From Pedobacter sp. Leaf216 (lineage in GTDB: Bacteria; Bacteroidota; Bacteroidia; Sphingobacteriales; Sphingobacteriaceae): a DNA stretch of 64,000 nt. The position numbers and the translations under genes were made by a program. The stretch is from the NCBI RefSeq assembly GCF_001421515.1, contig NZ_LMKM01000038.1, positions 312 to 64,311 of the forward strand, in the 5' to 3' direction. Every line of letters begins with the position of its first letter. Position 1 is the stretch's first letter. A model generated the notes under the pieces. The model was given only the letters and a program-made list of their open reading frames with translations. It did not search any database and was not told the origin of the DNA. Below are positions 45,132 to 52,599 of the stretch, piece after piece.

Positions 45132-45992
45132 ATGATAGTAATTGCAGACGGTGGATCTACCAAAACAAATTGGTGTTTGATTAACGAGGCCGGCAGAAAA
45201 ATTTACTTTAACACCGAAGGTTACAATCCATATTTTTCAAAAGGAGAGTACATTGTAAAGTCTTTGAATGAGACTCTTCCAGACCACTTGGAAAGAGAGA
45301 AATTAACAGCAGTTTATTACTACGGCGCCGGTTGTTCTACACCTGCAAACGTAAAAATTGTGGCTGATGCCATGCAACAGATTTTTACCAATGCAACCAT
45401 ATTTGTAGGTCATGATTTACTTGCCTCTTCTAGGGCACTTCTTGGAAACGAGCCAGGATTTGCTGCTATATTAGGTACAGGAACCAACTCATGTTTGTAC
45501 GATGGATCTGAAATTACCATGAATATCGATTCATTGGGTTACTTCCTGGGTGATGAAGGTAGCGGTTCGTATATCGGTAAACGTATTTTAAGCGATTACA
45601 TGAAAGGTTACATGCCAAAAGGTTTACGTGAGGCTTTTTACGACAATTACGCTTTAACCAACGAGGATATTTTTGATAACATTTACAACAAGCCATTGCC
45701 GAACCGTTTCTGCGCAAGCTTTAGTAAATTCTTATACGACTTTAAAGATAACTACGAAGATTATGCTTTTGCAACCATTGATTATGCCTTTACAGCATTT
45801 TTCGAAGCCTTGGTAATCCACTATCCAAACTACAAAGACCATAAATTAAACTGTGTGGGTTCTGTAGGTTATAGTTTCCGTGATATTTTAAGTATTGTAG
45901 CCGACCGTTACGAAATGGGTGTGGGTAAAATTATCCGCTCACCTATAGATGATCTGGTTCATTATCATCTTGAGCTAGCGCCTAAGGCATAG
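45132..45992 (+). CDS. BadF-type ATPase / N-acetylglucosamine kinase-like sugar kinase
   Basis: 286 aa from ATG 45132; a GTG at 45108 is less likely. The ASKHA phosphate-1 motif DGGSTKTNW (6-14), HDLLASSRALLG, GTGTNSCLYDG and GYFLGDEGSGSYIGKR are intact, so it is probably an active sugar kinase, possibly for an amino sugar. A palindromic operator lies upstream, and a paralogue lies in the pfkA-gapA operon. Confidence 0.85.
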   Translation: MIVIADGGSTKTNWCLINEAGRKIYFNTEGYNPYFSKGEYIVKSLNETLPDHLEREKLTAVYYYGAGCSTPANVKIVADAMQQIFTNATIFVGHDLLASSRALLGNEPGFAAILGTGTNSCLYDGSEITMNIDSLGYFLGDEGSGSYIGKRILSDYMKGYMPKGLREAFYDNYALTNEDIFDNIYNKPLPNRFCASFSKFLYDFKDNYEDYAFATIDYAFTAFFEALVIHYPNYKDHKLNCVGSVGYSFRDILSIVADRYEMGVGKIIRSPIDDLVHYHLELAPKA

Positions 45993-46047
45993 TTTCAGTT
46001 TGGAGTTTCCAATGCTGAATCCCTAATTGATCTGAACTCAGATTACA

Positions 46048-46088
46048 CAAAAAATCCCCGGTTTTAAATTTAAAACCGGGGATTTTTA
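46048..46088. terminator. Bidirectional terminator between kinase and regulator genes
   Basis: AAAATCCCCGGTTTTAAA and TTTAAAACCGGGGATTTT: an 18-bp perfect palindrome with T runs on each strand. Confidence 0.88.
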
Positions 46089-46169
46089 TATTTATAAAAT
46101 GCCGTTTGCTTGGTCTTTCATTGCACTGCGATTTCAAATCCCAGTTCACAGATCTCACTTCTCAGCCCG

Positions 46170-46859
46170 CTAAAACGAAATTTCCTTACCAAAAAGCTTT
46201 GCGTATTTACGTTTATCAAAGCGGTACAAAGTAGCGGCACGATAAGAAACCCCTTTCTGTTTTTCATCCAGCTCTTTTAATACGCCAAAACTTACAATCT
46301 TCTTTCTGAAATTTCTTTTATCAAGTTTTTTACCAAGTACCAATTCATATACATGCTGCAATTGGGTCAAGGTAAACTTTTCTGGCAGAAGTTCAAAAGC
46401 GATGGGCTGATGTTTAATCCGCCTTTTGATTTTTTCTAAACCTTTATCGTAAATTTTCTGGTGATCGAAAGCCAGTTTAGGCAGATCGGTTATAGGCAGC
46501 CAATTGGCGCGTTTTGCATAAGTACTGATCGGGCGCAGTTCTTTATCACCACCTAAACGGATCAGTGCATAGTAAGCCAAAGTAATTACCCTACCCTGAG
46601 GGTGCCTGTGCGGATCGCCAAAAGCATAATATTGCTCCATGTAAATACCGCGTAAGCCGGTAAGTTCGTATAAAATGCGTGAGGCAGACTGATCTAAACT
46701 CTCATCAGGACCAACTATATTACCGGGCAGTGCCCACCAATCTTTAAACGGTTCTTCATTCCTTTCAATGAGCAAGATTTTTAATTCCTTACCATCAAAT
46801 CCAAACAAAACGCAATCTATAGAGAATACAGAATCTAAGTGGGGTAAAATTTGTTCCAA
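46170..46859 (-). CDS. NUDIX-type transcriptional regulator (NrtR-like), catalytic box degenerate
   Basis: 229 aa, start codon TTG 46859 (a stop lies four codons upstream and no ATG follows for many residues). The N-terminal NUDIX fold (about 10-140) has PGNIVGPDESLDQSASRILY, but the catalytic REuxEE is RILYEL: Glu and the last Glu are lost, so hydrolysis is unlikely. The C-terminal part (LTQLQHVYELVLGKKLDKRN, FRKKIVSFGVLKEL, RAATLYRFD) is the winged-helix region of NrtR/AraR-like regulators, which bind a metabolite in the dead NUDIX pocket. Divergent from pfkA with a palindromic operator between. Confidence 0.85.
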   Translation of the reverse strand: MEQILPHLDSVFSIDCVLFGFDGKELKILLIERNEEPFKDWWALPGNIVGPDESLDQSASRILYELTGLRGIYMEQYYAFGDPHRHPQGRVITLAYYALIRLGGDKELRPISTYAKRANWLPITDLPKLAFDHQKIYDKGLEKIKRRIKHQPIAFELLPEKFTLTQLQHVYELVLGKKLDKRNFRKKIVSFGVLKELDEKQKGVSYRAATLYRFDKRKYAKLFGKEISF

Positions 46860-46933
46860 AGTAAAATTTAGTTATTTTAAGCAGATAAAGGTATGACTTT
46901 CAATATTAAGTAAAAAAAATAAAATAAATTACT

Positions 46934-46954
46934 TAGTGTAAAAAATACACACTA
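46934..46954. promoter_or_regulatory. Operator B: GTGTA-N5-TACAC palindrome before pfkA
   Basis: TAGTGTAAAAAATACACACTA (core 46936-46950) lies between the divergent regulator and pfkA and abuts a -7-like box TATATTCG (46953-46960), so a bound protein would block or shape the pfkA promoter. Confidence 0.8.
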
Positions 46955-46970
46955 TATTCGTATTATAAAG

Positions 46971-47957
46971 ATGGAGCCAAATATAAAAAATATAGCTGTA
47001 CTAACTTCTGGAGGCGATGCCCCAGGAATGAATGCCGCAATCAGAGCTGTTGTTCGTACCGGAATTTACCATGGCATTAATATGTTCGGGGTAATGCAAG
47101 GCTACCAGGGTTTAATTACCGACAACATAAAACCTATGGACGCCCGTTCTGTAAGTAACATTTTACACTTGGGCGGCACCATATTAAAAACAGCACGCTG
47201 TTTAGAGTTTAAAACAGACGAAGGTCAACAGATTGCATATAATAATTTAAAGAAAAACGGTATCGACGGATTAGTGGTAATCGGTGGTGATGGAACGTTC
47301 ACCGGAGCAAAGCGTTTTTCGGAAACTTTTGGAGTTAAGGTAATCGGTATACCGGGCACAATTGATAACGATTTGGTAGGATCAGATTTTACATTAGGTT
47401 ACGATACGGCGATAAATACAGTAATCGAAGCCATCGACAAAATCAGAGATACTGCCGATGCGCACGACCGCCTGTTTTTTATAGAGGTAATGGGCCGCGA
47501 TTCTGGATGTATTGCATTGAGAAGTTCGATTGCCAGCGGTGCCGAAGCAGTGTTATTGCCTGAAAAGGAAACCAGTGTAACCGAACTGATTGAAAAGCTT
47601 GCGCTCGGTGCAGCAACAAAAAAATCGTCGAGTATTGTTATTGTAGCCGAAGGCCATAAACAGGGCGGTGCATACGACATTGCCAAAAGGGTAAAGGAAA
47701 CTTTTGATCATTATGATACCAAAGTAACCATACTTGGCCACCTGCAACGGGGCGGTAGTCCGAGCAGTTTCGACAGGATTTTAGGCAGCCGTTTAGGATT
47801 TGCGGCAGTAAATGCGTTAATTGCGGGCGAAACGGAGCAAATGGTTGGTTTAAAAGGAAATGAAATAAAATTAACCAGCATAAGAGAGGCTTTAACCGCT
47901 CATTCTTTTAAACTCGAGCCTGATTTAATGGAAATGACAGAAGTACTTTCAATATAA
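46971..47957 (+). CDS. pfkA: ATP-dependent 6-phosphofructokinase
   Basis: 328 aa. TSGGDAPGMNAAIRAVVRTG at the start, GGDGTFTGAKRF (near 104-115), the catalytic TIDNDLVGSDFTLGYDTA (near 130-147), and FIEVMGRDSGCIAL are all present, with Asp in GGDGT as in ATP-using enzymes. It commits fructose-6-phosphate to glycolysis. First gene of the operon pfkA, kinase-like, gapA; the second gene starts one base after the stop. Confidence 0.97.
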   Translation: MEPNIKNIAVLTSGGDAPGMNAAIRAVVRTGIYHGINMFGVMQGYQGLITDNIKPMDARSVSNILHLGGTILKTARCLEFKTDEGQQIAYNNLKKNGIDGLVVIGGDGTFTGAKRFSETFGVKVIGIPGTIDNDLVGSDFTLGYDTAINTVIEAIDKIRDTADAHDRLFFIEVMGRDSGCIALRSSIASGAEAVLLPEKETSVTELIEKLALGAATKKSSSIVIVAEGHKQGGAYDIAKRVKETFDHYDTKVTILGHLQRGGSPSSFDRILGSRLGFAAVNALIAGETEQMVGLKGNEIKLTSIREALTAHSFKLEPDLMEMTEVLSI

Positions 47958-47958
47958 T

Positions 47959-48801
47959 ATGGTAGCAGTTGTTTATAGCGGATCAAAAACAGCATTCTGG
48001 AAAATAACCCAAAATGGACAGGTTGTTGCACACTGCAATACTACCGGCTTAAACCCCTGCTTTGTTGATCCTAAAACGATCTTACAAATCTTAAATAAAA
48101 AAGTTGCCCTGGTCAACAATGCAGAAAATATTAAGAAAATTTATTTTTTTGCAGCCGGAGCATCATCAGCAGATAGAAAAGAAGAGCTATCTAAAACATT
48201 GGCTTCATTTTTTAAATACAGTAAAATTGTTGTAGAAAATGATCTTTTCGGAGCTGCTAAAGCTGCCTGTTACGATCGACCCGGTATTGTAGGGATGTTG
48301 GGCAGCGGTGCACACTGCGCTTACTTTGATGGTAAAAAGCCAGTGAACAATAACTTTGGCTTGGGCTATATTTTAGGCGATGAAGGCTCTTCAAATTACT
48401 TCGGAAAAATTTTGCTTAAAGAATTTTTAAGCCTTAAAATGCCGAAAGATATTGAAACCAAGTTTTTGTTGACGCACAATTTAGACCGTCCACAAATATT
48501 AGAACGCATTTACAATAAGCCTCAGGCCAATATATTTCTAACCTCCTTTTTCGATTTCATTACCCAAAACAGCAAACACGAATACATCCGTGGGCTGATT
48601 GATCAAGGATTTGAAAAATACATGGAAACTTATGTTCTTCCGATGGCAGAAAAATATAACGACCGCGAAATACATGTTGTAGGCAAGGTTGCTGCTGAGC
48701 TCGAAGACCGCTTAAGGTTTGTGGCTGAGAGATACGATATAAAAATTAAAAGCATTATTAAAGAACCAATACAAAATTTATTAAAACATTACATTAATTA
48801 A
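47959..48801 (+). CDS. BadF-family kinase-like protein, ATP motif degenerate
   Basis: 280 aa, paralogous to the kinase at 45132. The phosphate-1 motif D-G-G-S-T is replaced by Y6-S-G-S-K10 (VVYSGSKTAFWKI), while the central NDLFGAAKAAC, GMLGSGAHCAYFDG and GYILGDEGSSNYFGK are kept. It may be inactive as a kinase and act as a sugar-phosphate sensor or partner. Its position between pfkA and gapA implies a glycolytic role. It starts one base after pfkA and ends seven before gapA. Confidence 0.85.
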   Translation: MVAVVYSGSKTAFWKITQNGQVVAHCNTTGLNPCFVDPKTILQILNKKVALVNNAENIKKIYFFAAGASSADRKEELSKTLASFFKYSKIVVENDLFGAAKAACYDRPGIVGMLGSGAHCAYFDGKKPVNNNFGLGYILGDEGSSNYFGKILLKEFLSLKMPKDIETKFLLTHNLDRPQILERIYNKPQANIFLTSFFDFITQNSKHEYIRGLIDQGFEKYMETYVLPMAEKYNDREIHVVGKVAAELEDRLRFVAERYDIKIKSIIKEPIQNLLKHYIN

Positions 48802-48808
48802 CAAAACA

Positions 48809-49807
48809 ATGAGCAAAATTGGAATAAACGGCTTTGGCCGTATCGGCCGCTTGGTTTTCAGAGCCGCATTAAAAAGAGGATTGGATATTGTAGCGATTAA
48901 CGATTTGATCGAGCCAGATTATATGGCATACATGTTGAAATATGATACTACCCACGGTAAATTTGACGGTACTATCGAAGTTGTTGATGGTAACTTAGTT
49001 GTTAACGGTAAAACTATCCGTGTAACTGCAGAAAGAAATCCTGCTGATTTAAAATGGGATGCCGTAGGTGTTGAAGTTGTAATTGAATCTACAGGTTTAT
49101 TTTTAACACGTGCTGATGCTGAAAAACACATCGCTGCGGGTGCTAAAAAAGTTGTTTTCTCTGCTCCGGCTAAAGATGGCGATATCCCTACTTATGTAAT
49201 GGGCGTTAACCACCATAAATTAACTGCAGATCAAACTATTGTTTCGAATGCATCTTGTACCACAAACTGTTTAGCACCAATTGCTAAAGTATTAAACGAT
49301 AACTTTGGTATTGTTGAAGGTTTAATGAGCACAATCCACGCAGTAACAGCAACTCAAAAAACAGTTGATGGTCCTTCTGCTAAAGATTGGAGAGGTGGAC
49401 GTGGTGGTTTCTCTAACATCATCCCTTCATCTACAGGTGCTGCAAAAGCAGTAGGCATGGTTTTACCTGAATTAAAAGGTAAATTAACTGGTATGTCTTT
49501 CCGTGTTCCTGTTGCTGACGTTTCTGTAGTTGATTTAACTGCACGTTTAGAAAAACCAGCTACTTACGAGCAAATCAAAGCTGCTATGAAAGCTGCTTCT
49601 GAAGGTGAATTAAAAGGTGTATTGGCTTATACTGAAGATGAAGTTGTATCATCTGATTTCATCGGTGATGATCACGCTTCTATCTTCGATGCAAAAGCAG
49701 GTATCTCATTAAATGATAATTTCGTTAAAGTTGTATCTTGGTACGACAATGAGTGGGGATATTCTTCTGCATTAGCTAAATTCGTAGAATATTACGCAAG
49801 TTTATAA
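48809..49807 (+). CDS. gapA: Glyceraldehyde-3-phosphate dehydrogenase, type I
   Basis: 332 aa. KIGINGFGRIGRLVFRA, AINDL, the catalytic SNASCTTNCLAPI (Cys150), HAVTATQKTVDGPS and WYDNEWGYS are conserved; Asp of NDL near residue 33 suggests NAD use. It oxidises glyceraldehyde-3-phosphate in glycolysis. Last gene of the pfkA operon, ended by tandem terminators. Confidence 0.97.
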   Translation: MSKIGINGFGRIGRLVFRAALKRGLDIVAINDLIEPDYMAYMLKYDTTHGKFDGTIEVVDGNLVVNGKTIRVTAERNPADLKWDAVGVEVVIESTGLFLTRADAEKHIAAGAKKVVFSAPAKDGDIPTYVMGVNHHKLTADQTIVSNASCTTNCLAPIAKVLNDNFGIVEGLMSTIHAVTATQKTVDGPSAKDWRGGRGGFSNIIPSSTGAAKAVGMVLPELKGKLTGMSFRVPVADVSVVDLTARLEKPATYEQIKAAMKAASEGELKGVLAYTEDEVVSSDFIGDDHASIFDAKAGISLNDNFVKVVSWYDNEWGYSSALAKFVEYYASL

Positions 49808-49810
49808 TAT

Positions 49811-49834
49811 AAAAAAGCGCTAAGCGCTTTTTTA
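49811..49834 (+). terminator. First terminator of gapA
   Basis: AAAAAAGCGC, TAA, GCGCTTTTTT: 10-bp perfect stem, T6, four bases after the stop. Confidence 0.85.
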
Positions 49835-49841
49835 TTCAATT

Positions 49842-49878
49842 AAAAGGCAACATTAATCAAATAATGTTGCCTTTTTGT
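49842..49878 (+). terminator. Second terminator of gapA
   Basis: AAAAGGCAACATTA, six bases, TAATGTTGCCTTTT, then T: a 14-bp stem eight bases after the first terminator. Confidence 0.85.
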
Positions 49879-50188
49879 TTTGAAGATGTTTTTCACCTAT
49901 AAAAAATATTTTATTAAGGCCATTAAAAATATTTTTTAATCAAAAAGATCACTGAAAAACACATAAAAAATTAAATTAGGTTATAAAAGCACCTTAAAAA
50001 TTGATAAAAATCATTTTTAAACCAAAAATTGATAGTATTTGACTATATCATATCATAATTTGACAATATTTAACAATTAGTTAACATATTTTTGCCTTAT
50101 ATTTGCAATACAGTCGTTTTAAACCCCAATATCTTCAAGAAAAAGATCGGTAAATAAAAAATGACAAAAAAAATACTTAAAATTTTCT

Positions 50189-50207
50189 TAGTGTATTTTT
50201 TACACTA
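50189..50207. promoter_or_regulatory. Operator C: perfect TAGTGTA-N5-TACACTA palindrome
   Basis: TAGTGTATTTTTTACACTA is the most symmetrical of the three sites. It lies 13 bases before the -7 box TATATTTG (50221-50228), at the place of the -33 element. Confidence 0.85.
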
Positions 50208-50220
50208 TCAAATTTTTTAC

Positions 50221-50228
50221 TATATTTG
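50221..50228 (+). promoter_or_regulatory. -7 box of the candidate RNA
   Basis: TATATTTG matches TAnnTTTG exactly; another copy lies upstream at 50098-50105. No TTTG is at the right distance because operator C occupies that position. Confidence 0.55.
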
Positions 50229-50234
50229 TAGAGT

Positions 50235-50396
50235 AATAAACGGAACGATGTTTATCACCAATAAAAAAGATAAATCATTTTCCTGAGAAACCCCGGTTTA
50301 GATGGAAGATTAAAGACAAAGCCTGGCTCATAACAGGTTTATATTTGGTTAGAAAAAAGAGACAAGTCTGGATAGATTGTCTCTTTTCTTATTTTA
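50235..50396 (+). ncRNA. Candidate small RNA or short peptide transcript under operator C
   Basis: Between the -7 box (50221) and a strong terminator (50352-50396) lies a ~160-base stretch with no convincing gene. It contains a short hairpin (CCTG...CAGG near 50321-50337) and one 12-codon frame (50248-50286). It follows gapA on the same strand but beyond two terminators, so it is a separate unit, likely controlled with the glycolytic genes. Confidence 0.45.
50352..50396 (+). terminator. Terminator of the candidate RNA
   Basis: AAAAGAGACAA (50355-50365) and TTGTCTCTTTT (50377-50387) are perfect 11-bp complements, followed by CTTATTTT. Confidence 0.75.
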
Positions 50397-50728
50397 ATGG
50401 TATTTGTATCCCAAATCATGAACTACCCTTCCTTATACTTAAAATTTGGATTTCCTTCCCGAGCTTTCATAATATTTATCTTTCAATCATTTTTTCTGAA
50501 TTTACTATCATAACACTTAAGTCTATTCAGCTTTTTACTTCAGCTTCTTAAAAATTCAAATCTTATTACAACAGCTATTCCGTATAGGATCTTTTTTTCT
50601 AAAATCCATATAAATATCGGCCTTAAAATTACCAAACCATCAAATGGCATGGAAACTTCGAGCAAGGGTTTCATCGGCCAATATTATAATGATGGCATTC
50701 AAAAACCTAGCTTTAATAATTTTACCCA
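50397..50728. other. Gene-free AT-rich stretch
   Basis: No credible gene or structure recognised; a 68-codon frame starting at 50345 begins inside the terminator and has random composition. Confidence 0.4.
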
Positions 50729-50762
50729 TAAAAAAAGGGCGTAGCCACTGGCTACACCCTCT
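50729..50762 (-). terminator. Minus-strand terminator without a known gene
   Basis: GGGTGTAGCC, AGT, GGCTACGCCC, then T7 on the minus strand. No minus-strand gene lies within 650 bases upstream, so it may end an RNA gene. Confidence 0.75.
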
Positions 50763-51207
50763 ATCTAAATTAACGCTCTCAACTATGAAGTTGATATAAG
50801 GCTCTCACCCCTTATAGGGAACAATATTACTATAGAAAGATTAAGATTTGATGAAGATTTGAATTTAAAAGCATAAAAATGTTAAATCTTCACCAACCAC
50901 CGCAGCTTCCATATACGATTGCTGCCAGGTACATGATTTTTTTATACTCCAGCACTGCTATTTCAGTTAAATCTGCTGTTCAACACTTTTCACAGTCAAA
51001 ACTGAACGAAAAAGGATATCTCCCAATGGCTGATTGAATTTAATTGCTCCAGGCTATCCCAGAGCGGTCCATTCATACCTGACTGAGTATTATTTTTCAA
51101 TTTCCAACCACTTCCCAAGTTTTTTCCATGGGATGGATAATATTATCATTAAAAATCCAAGTAAGAGTTCCATATTTAAATATAATAAAACTTATTGTAA
51201 TAAACCT
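50763..51207. other. Gene-free stretch upstream of an orphan terminator
   Basis: On the minus strand just before the terminator are a CCCTATAAGGG hairpin (about 50811-50821) and TCAACT-TCAT-AGTTGA (50778-50793), suggesting a structured ~100-nt RNA. The rest is AT-rich; the 64-codon frame at 51034 lacks protein character. Confidence 0.3.
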
Positions 51208-51258
51208 AAAAATGGCCGGTTGGCCTAAATAAAGAAGCCTCCCTTAATAGAGAGGCTA
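51208..51258 (-). terminator. Tandem terminators after the Crp/Fnr gene
   Basis: AGCCTC, ten bases, GAGGCT then TCTTTATTT, followed by AGGCCAACCGGCCAT and TTTTT on the minus strand. Confidence 0.65.
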
Positions 51259-51417
51259 AAAGTTTAATCTAAATCGTCCCGTTGATTTAATTTTTACTTA
51301 CCCAAATCTAAATACAAATGATGTAATTAAGACATCAAATTTCATCTTGTAAATCAATATGTAAATATGTATAATACTATGTAAACATAGGTTTTACTTA
51401 TTTACAGTGCATTAACA

Positions 51418-52026
51418 TCAAGCCATTTCTTTAACCAGCTTACTGCGGATGCGGCTCAATGTTTCTAAACGCATACCAAGATAGCTCGCAATACAGCGGA
51501 GCGGAACTTTAGAAACATCAAAATGATTCATTTCCAAAAATTTCTCATATCGCCTTTCTGCCGACGGAATCCGGGCTATAATGGCGCGCTCAGAAGCGGC
51601 ATGGTATTGAAGTGCTAAAATTTTTCTACCTATAATGTTGGTTTCGTGGTAGTTTTCGTAAAGCTTATCAATCAGCAGGTTAGGAATTGCAACCAATTCT
51701 GAATTTTCCAATGCTTGTAAATACTCTATAGATGGTTGAATATTTTCTTCCGGATGCTGAATGGCACCAACAAATTCGTTTCCTAAACTAATCCATGTGG
51801 TAATTTCTTTGTCGTCATCTTTAATAAAACCTCTGACGATACCTGTTGCCACAAAAAAAACATAATCATTGTTGTCAATCGGGGATAAAATGTATTTGTT
51901 TTTTTTGACTAGCAGTGGTTTTACATTTTTTTCCATTTCCTGGATAAATCCAGGCGTTATCGAACATAAAGTGCTGAAATAATTCAATACAGCATTAACC
52001 AGAAATTGCTTTCGCGATTCAAGCAT
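51418..52026 (-). CDS. Crp/Fnr-family transcriptional regulator
   Basis: 202 aa. An N-terminal cyclic-nucleotide-type barrel (about 20-120; VKPLLVKKNKYILSPIDNND, VRGFIKDDDKEITTWISLGNEF) is followed by a helix-turn-helix (YEKFLEMNHFDVSKVPLRCI, ASYLGMRLETLSRIRSKL). There is no iron-sulfur cysteine set, and the ligand-binding arginine of true Crp is not evident, so the signal is unknown. Ligand-free Bacteroidota members of this type are common. Confidence 0.88.
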   Translation of the reverse strand: MLESRKQFLVNAVLNYFSTLCSITPGFIQEMEKNVKPLLVKKNKYILSPIDNNDYVFFVATGIVRGFIKDDDKEITTWISLGNEFVGAIQHPEENIQPSIEYLQALENSELVAIPNLLIDKLYENYHETNIIGRKILALQYHAASERAIIARIPSAERRYEKFLEMNHFDVSKVPLRCIASYLGMRLETLSRIRSKLVKEMA

Positions 52027-52127
52027 ACAAACAGGGATAGACTTTAGACCCCTAATTATAGCGAATTCTGTTGAAACATTAAAATAAAGTCGATTATTGA
52101 GACAATTGTGCTGTTAAAAGCACGTTA

Positions 52128-52472
52128 TCAAGCGATTTGTTTGATATTTTTAAGCGCAATCTGATTAATCCATGTAAAAACCCTAAGCTTCTTCTCATCA
52201 AATCACGAAAAACCGGAGAAAACTTCCGCAAAAGTCTGAATTAGAATTGTTTTTGCTGTTTCCTCATCATTTATCTTTCTGATAATTGATCCGTAAATGG
52301 CCGCCGAATATTGTGAATAAAGTATTTTGAAAGAAGTACTATCTTGATTTCTCAAACTCCTGAAAAGTATTTCCTGATCAGACAGCCATACCTGTAGGCC
52401 CTCATTTTGGTTTTGATCTTCAATACGATTCATTGATACATACATGATAAACTGATAATAAGGGTTTAACAT
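52128..52472 (-). pseudogene. Broken ECF-type sigma factor, region 2 only with an in-frame TGA
   Basis: Reading from 52472, residues 30-89 are sigma-70 region 2 (LRNQDSTSFKILYSQYSAAI, ETAKTILIQTFAEVFSGFS), then a TGA (52203-52205). The same frame goes on with FDEKKLRVFTWINQIALKNI, the continuation of region 2 that binds the -10 element, and ends at TGA TAA (52125-52130). No region 4 follows. The intact product would be a region-2-only sigma; as it stands it is interrupted by one nonsense codon. The N-terminal start may be at MNRIED (52433) instead. Confidence 0.65.
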
Positions 52473-52599
52473 GCTGAGGCATCATTTGTTTAGTAAACCA
52501 TCTAATAATCAAACAACTAAATAGAGTATTCCAAAAAGCACTATCTGTAATAAGTATTATTTATATTTCTTTTCTATAACCAATGTTCAGCGTTTGGTG

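Noticed and set aside
50161..50286. 41-codon small membrane-peptide frame
   Set aside because: It overlaps operator C and the -7 box of the predicted RNA; no ribosome site and biased AT-rich composition.
50345..50551. 68-codon ORF
   Set aside because: Starts inside the terminator hairpin of the candidate RNA; no protein character.
51034..51228. 64-codon ORF
   Set aside because: Begins with a non-ATG start and overlaps the minus-strand terminators; no domain.
52203..52205. TGA as a selenocysteine codon
   Set aside because: No hairpin insertion element or selenoprotein family context; the position in sigma region 2 is not catalytic.
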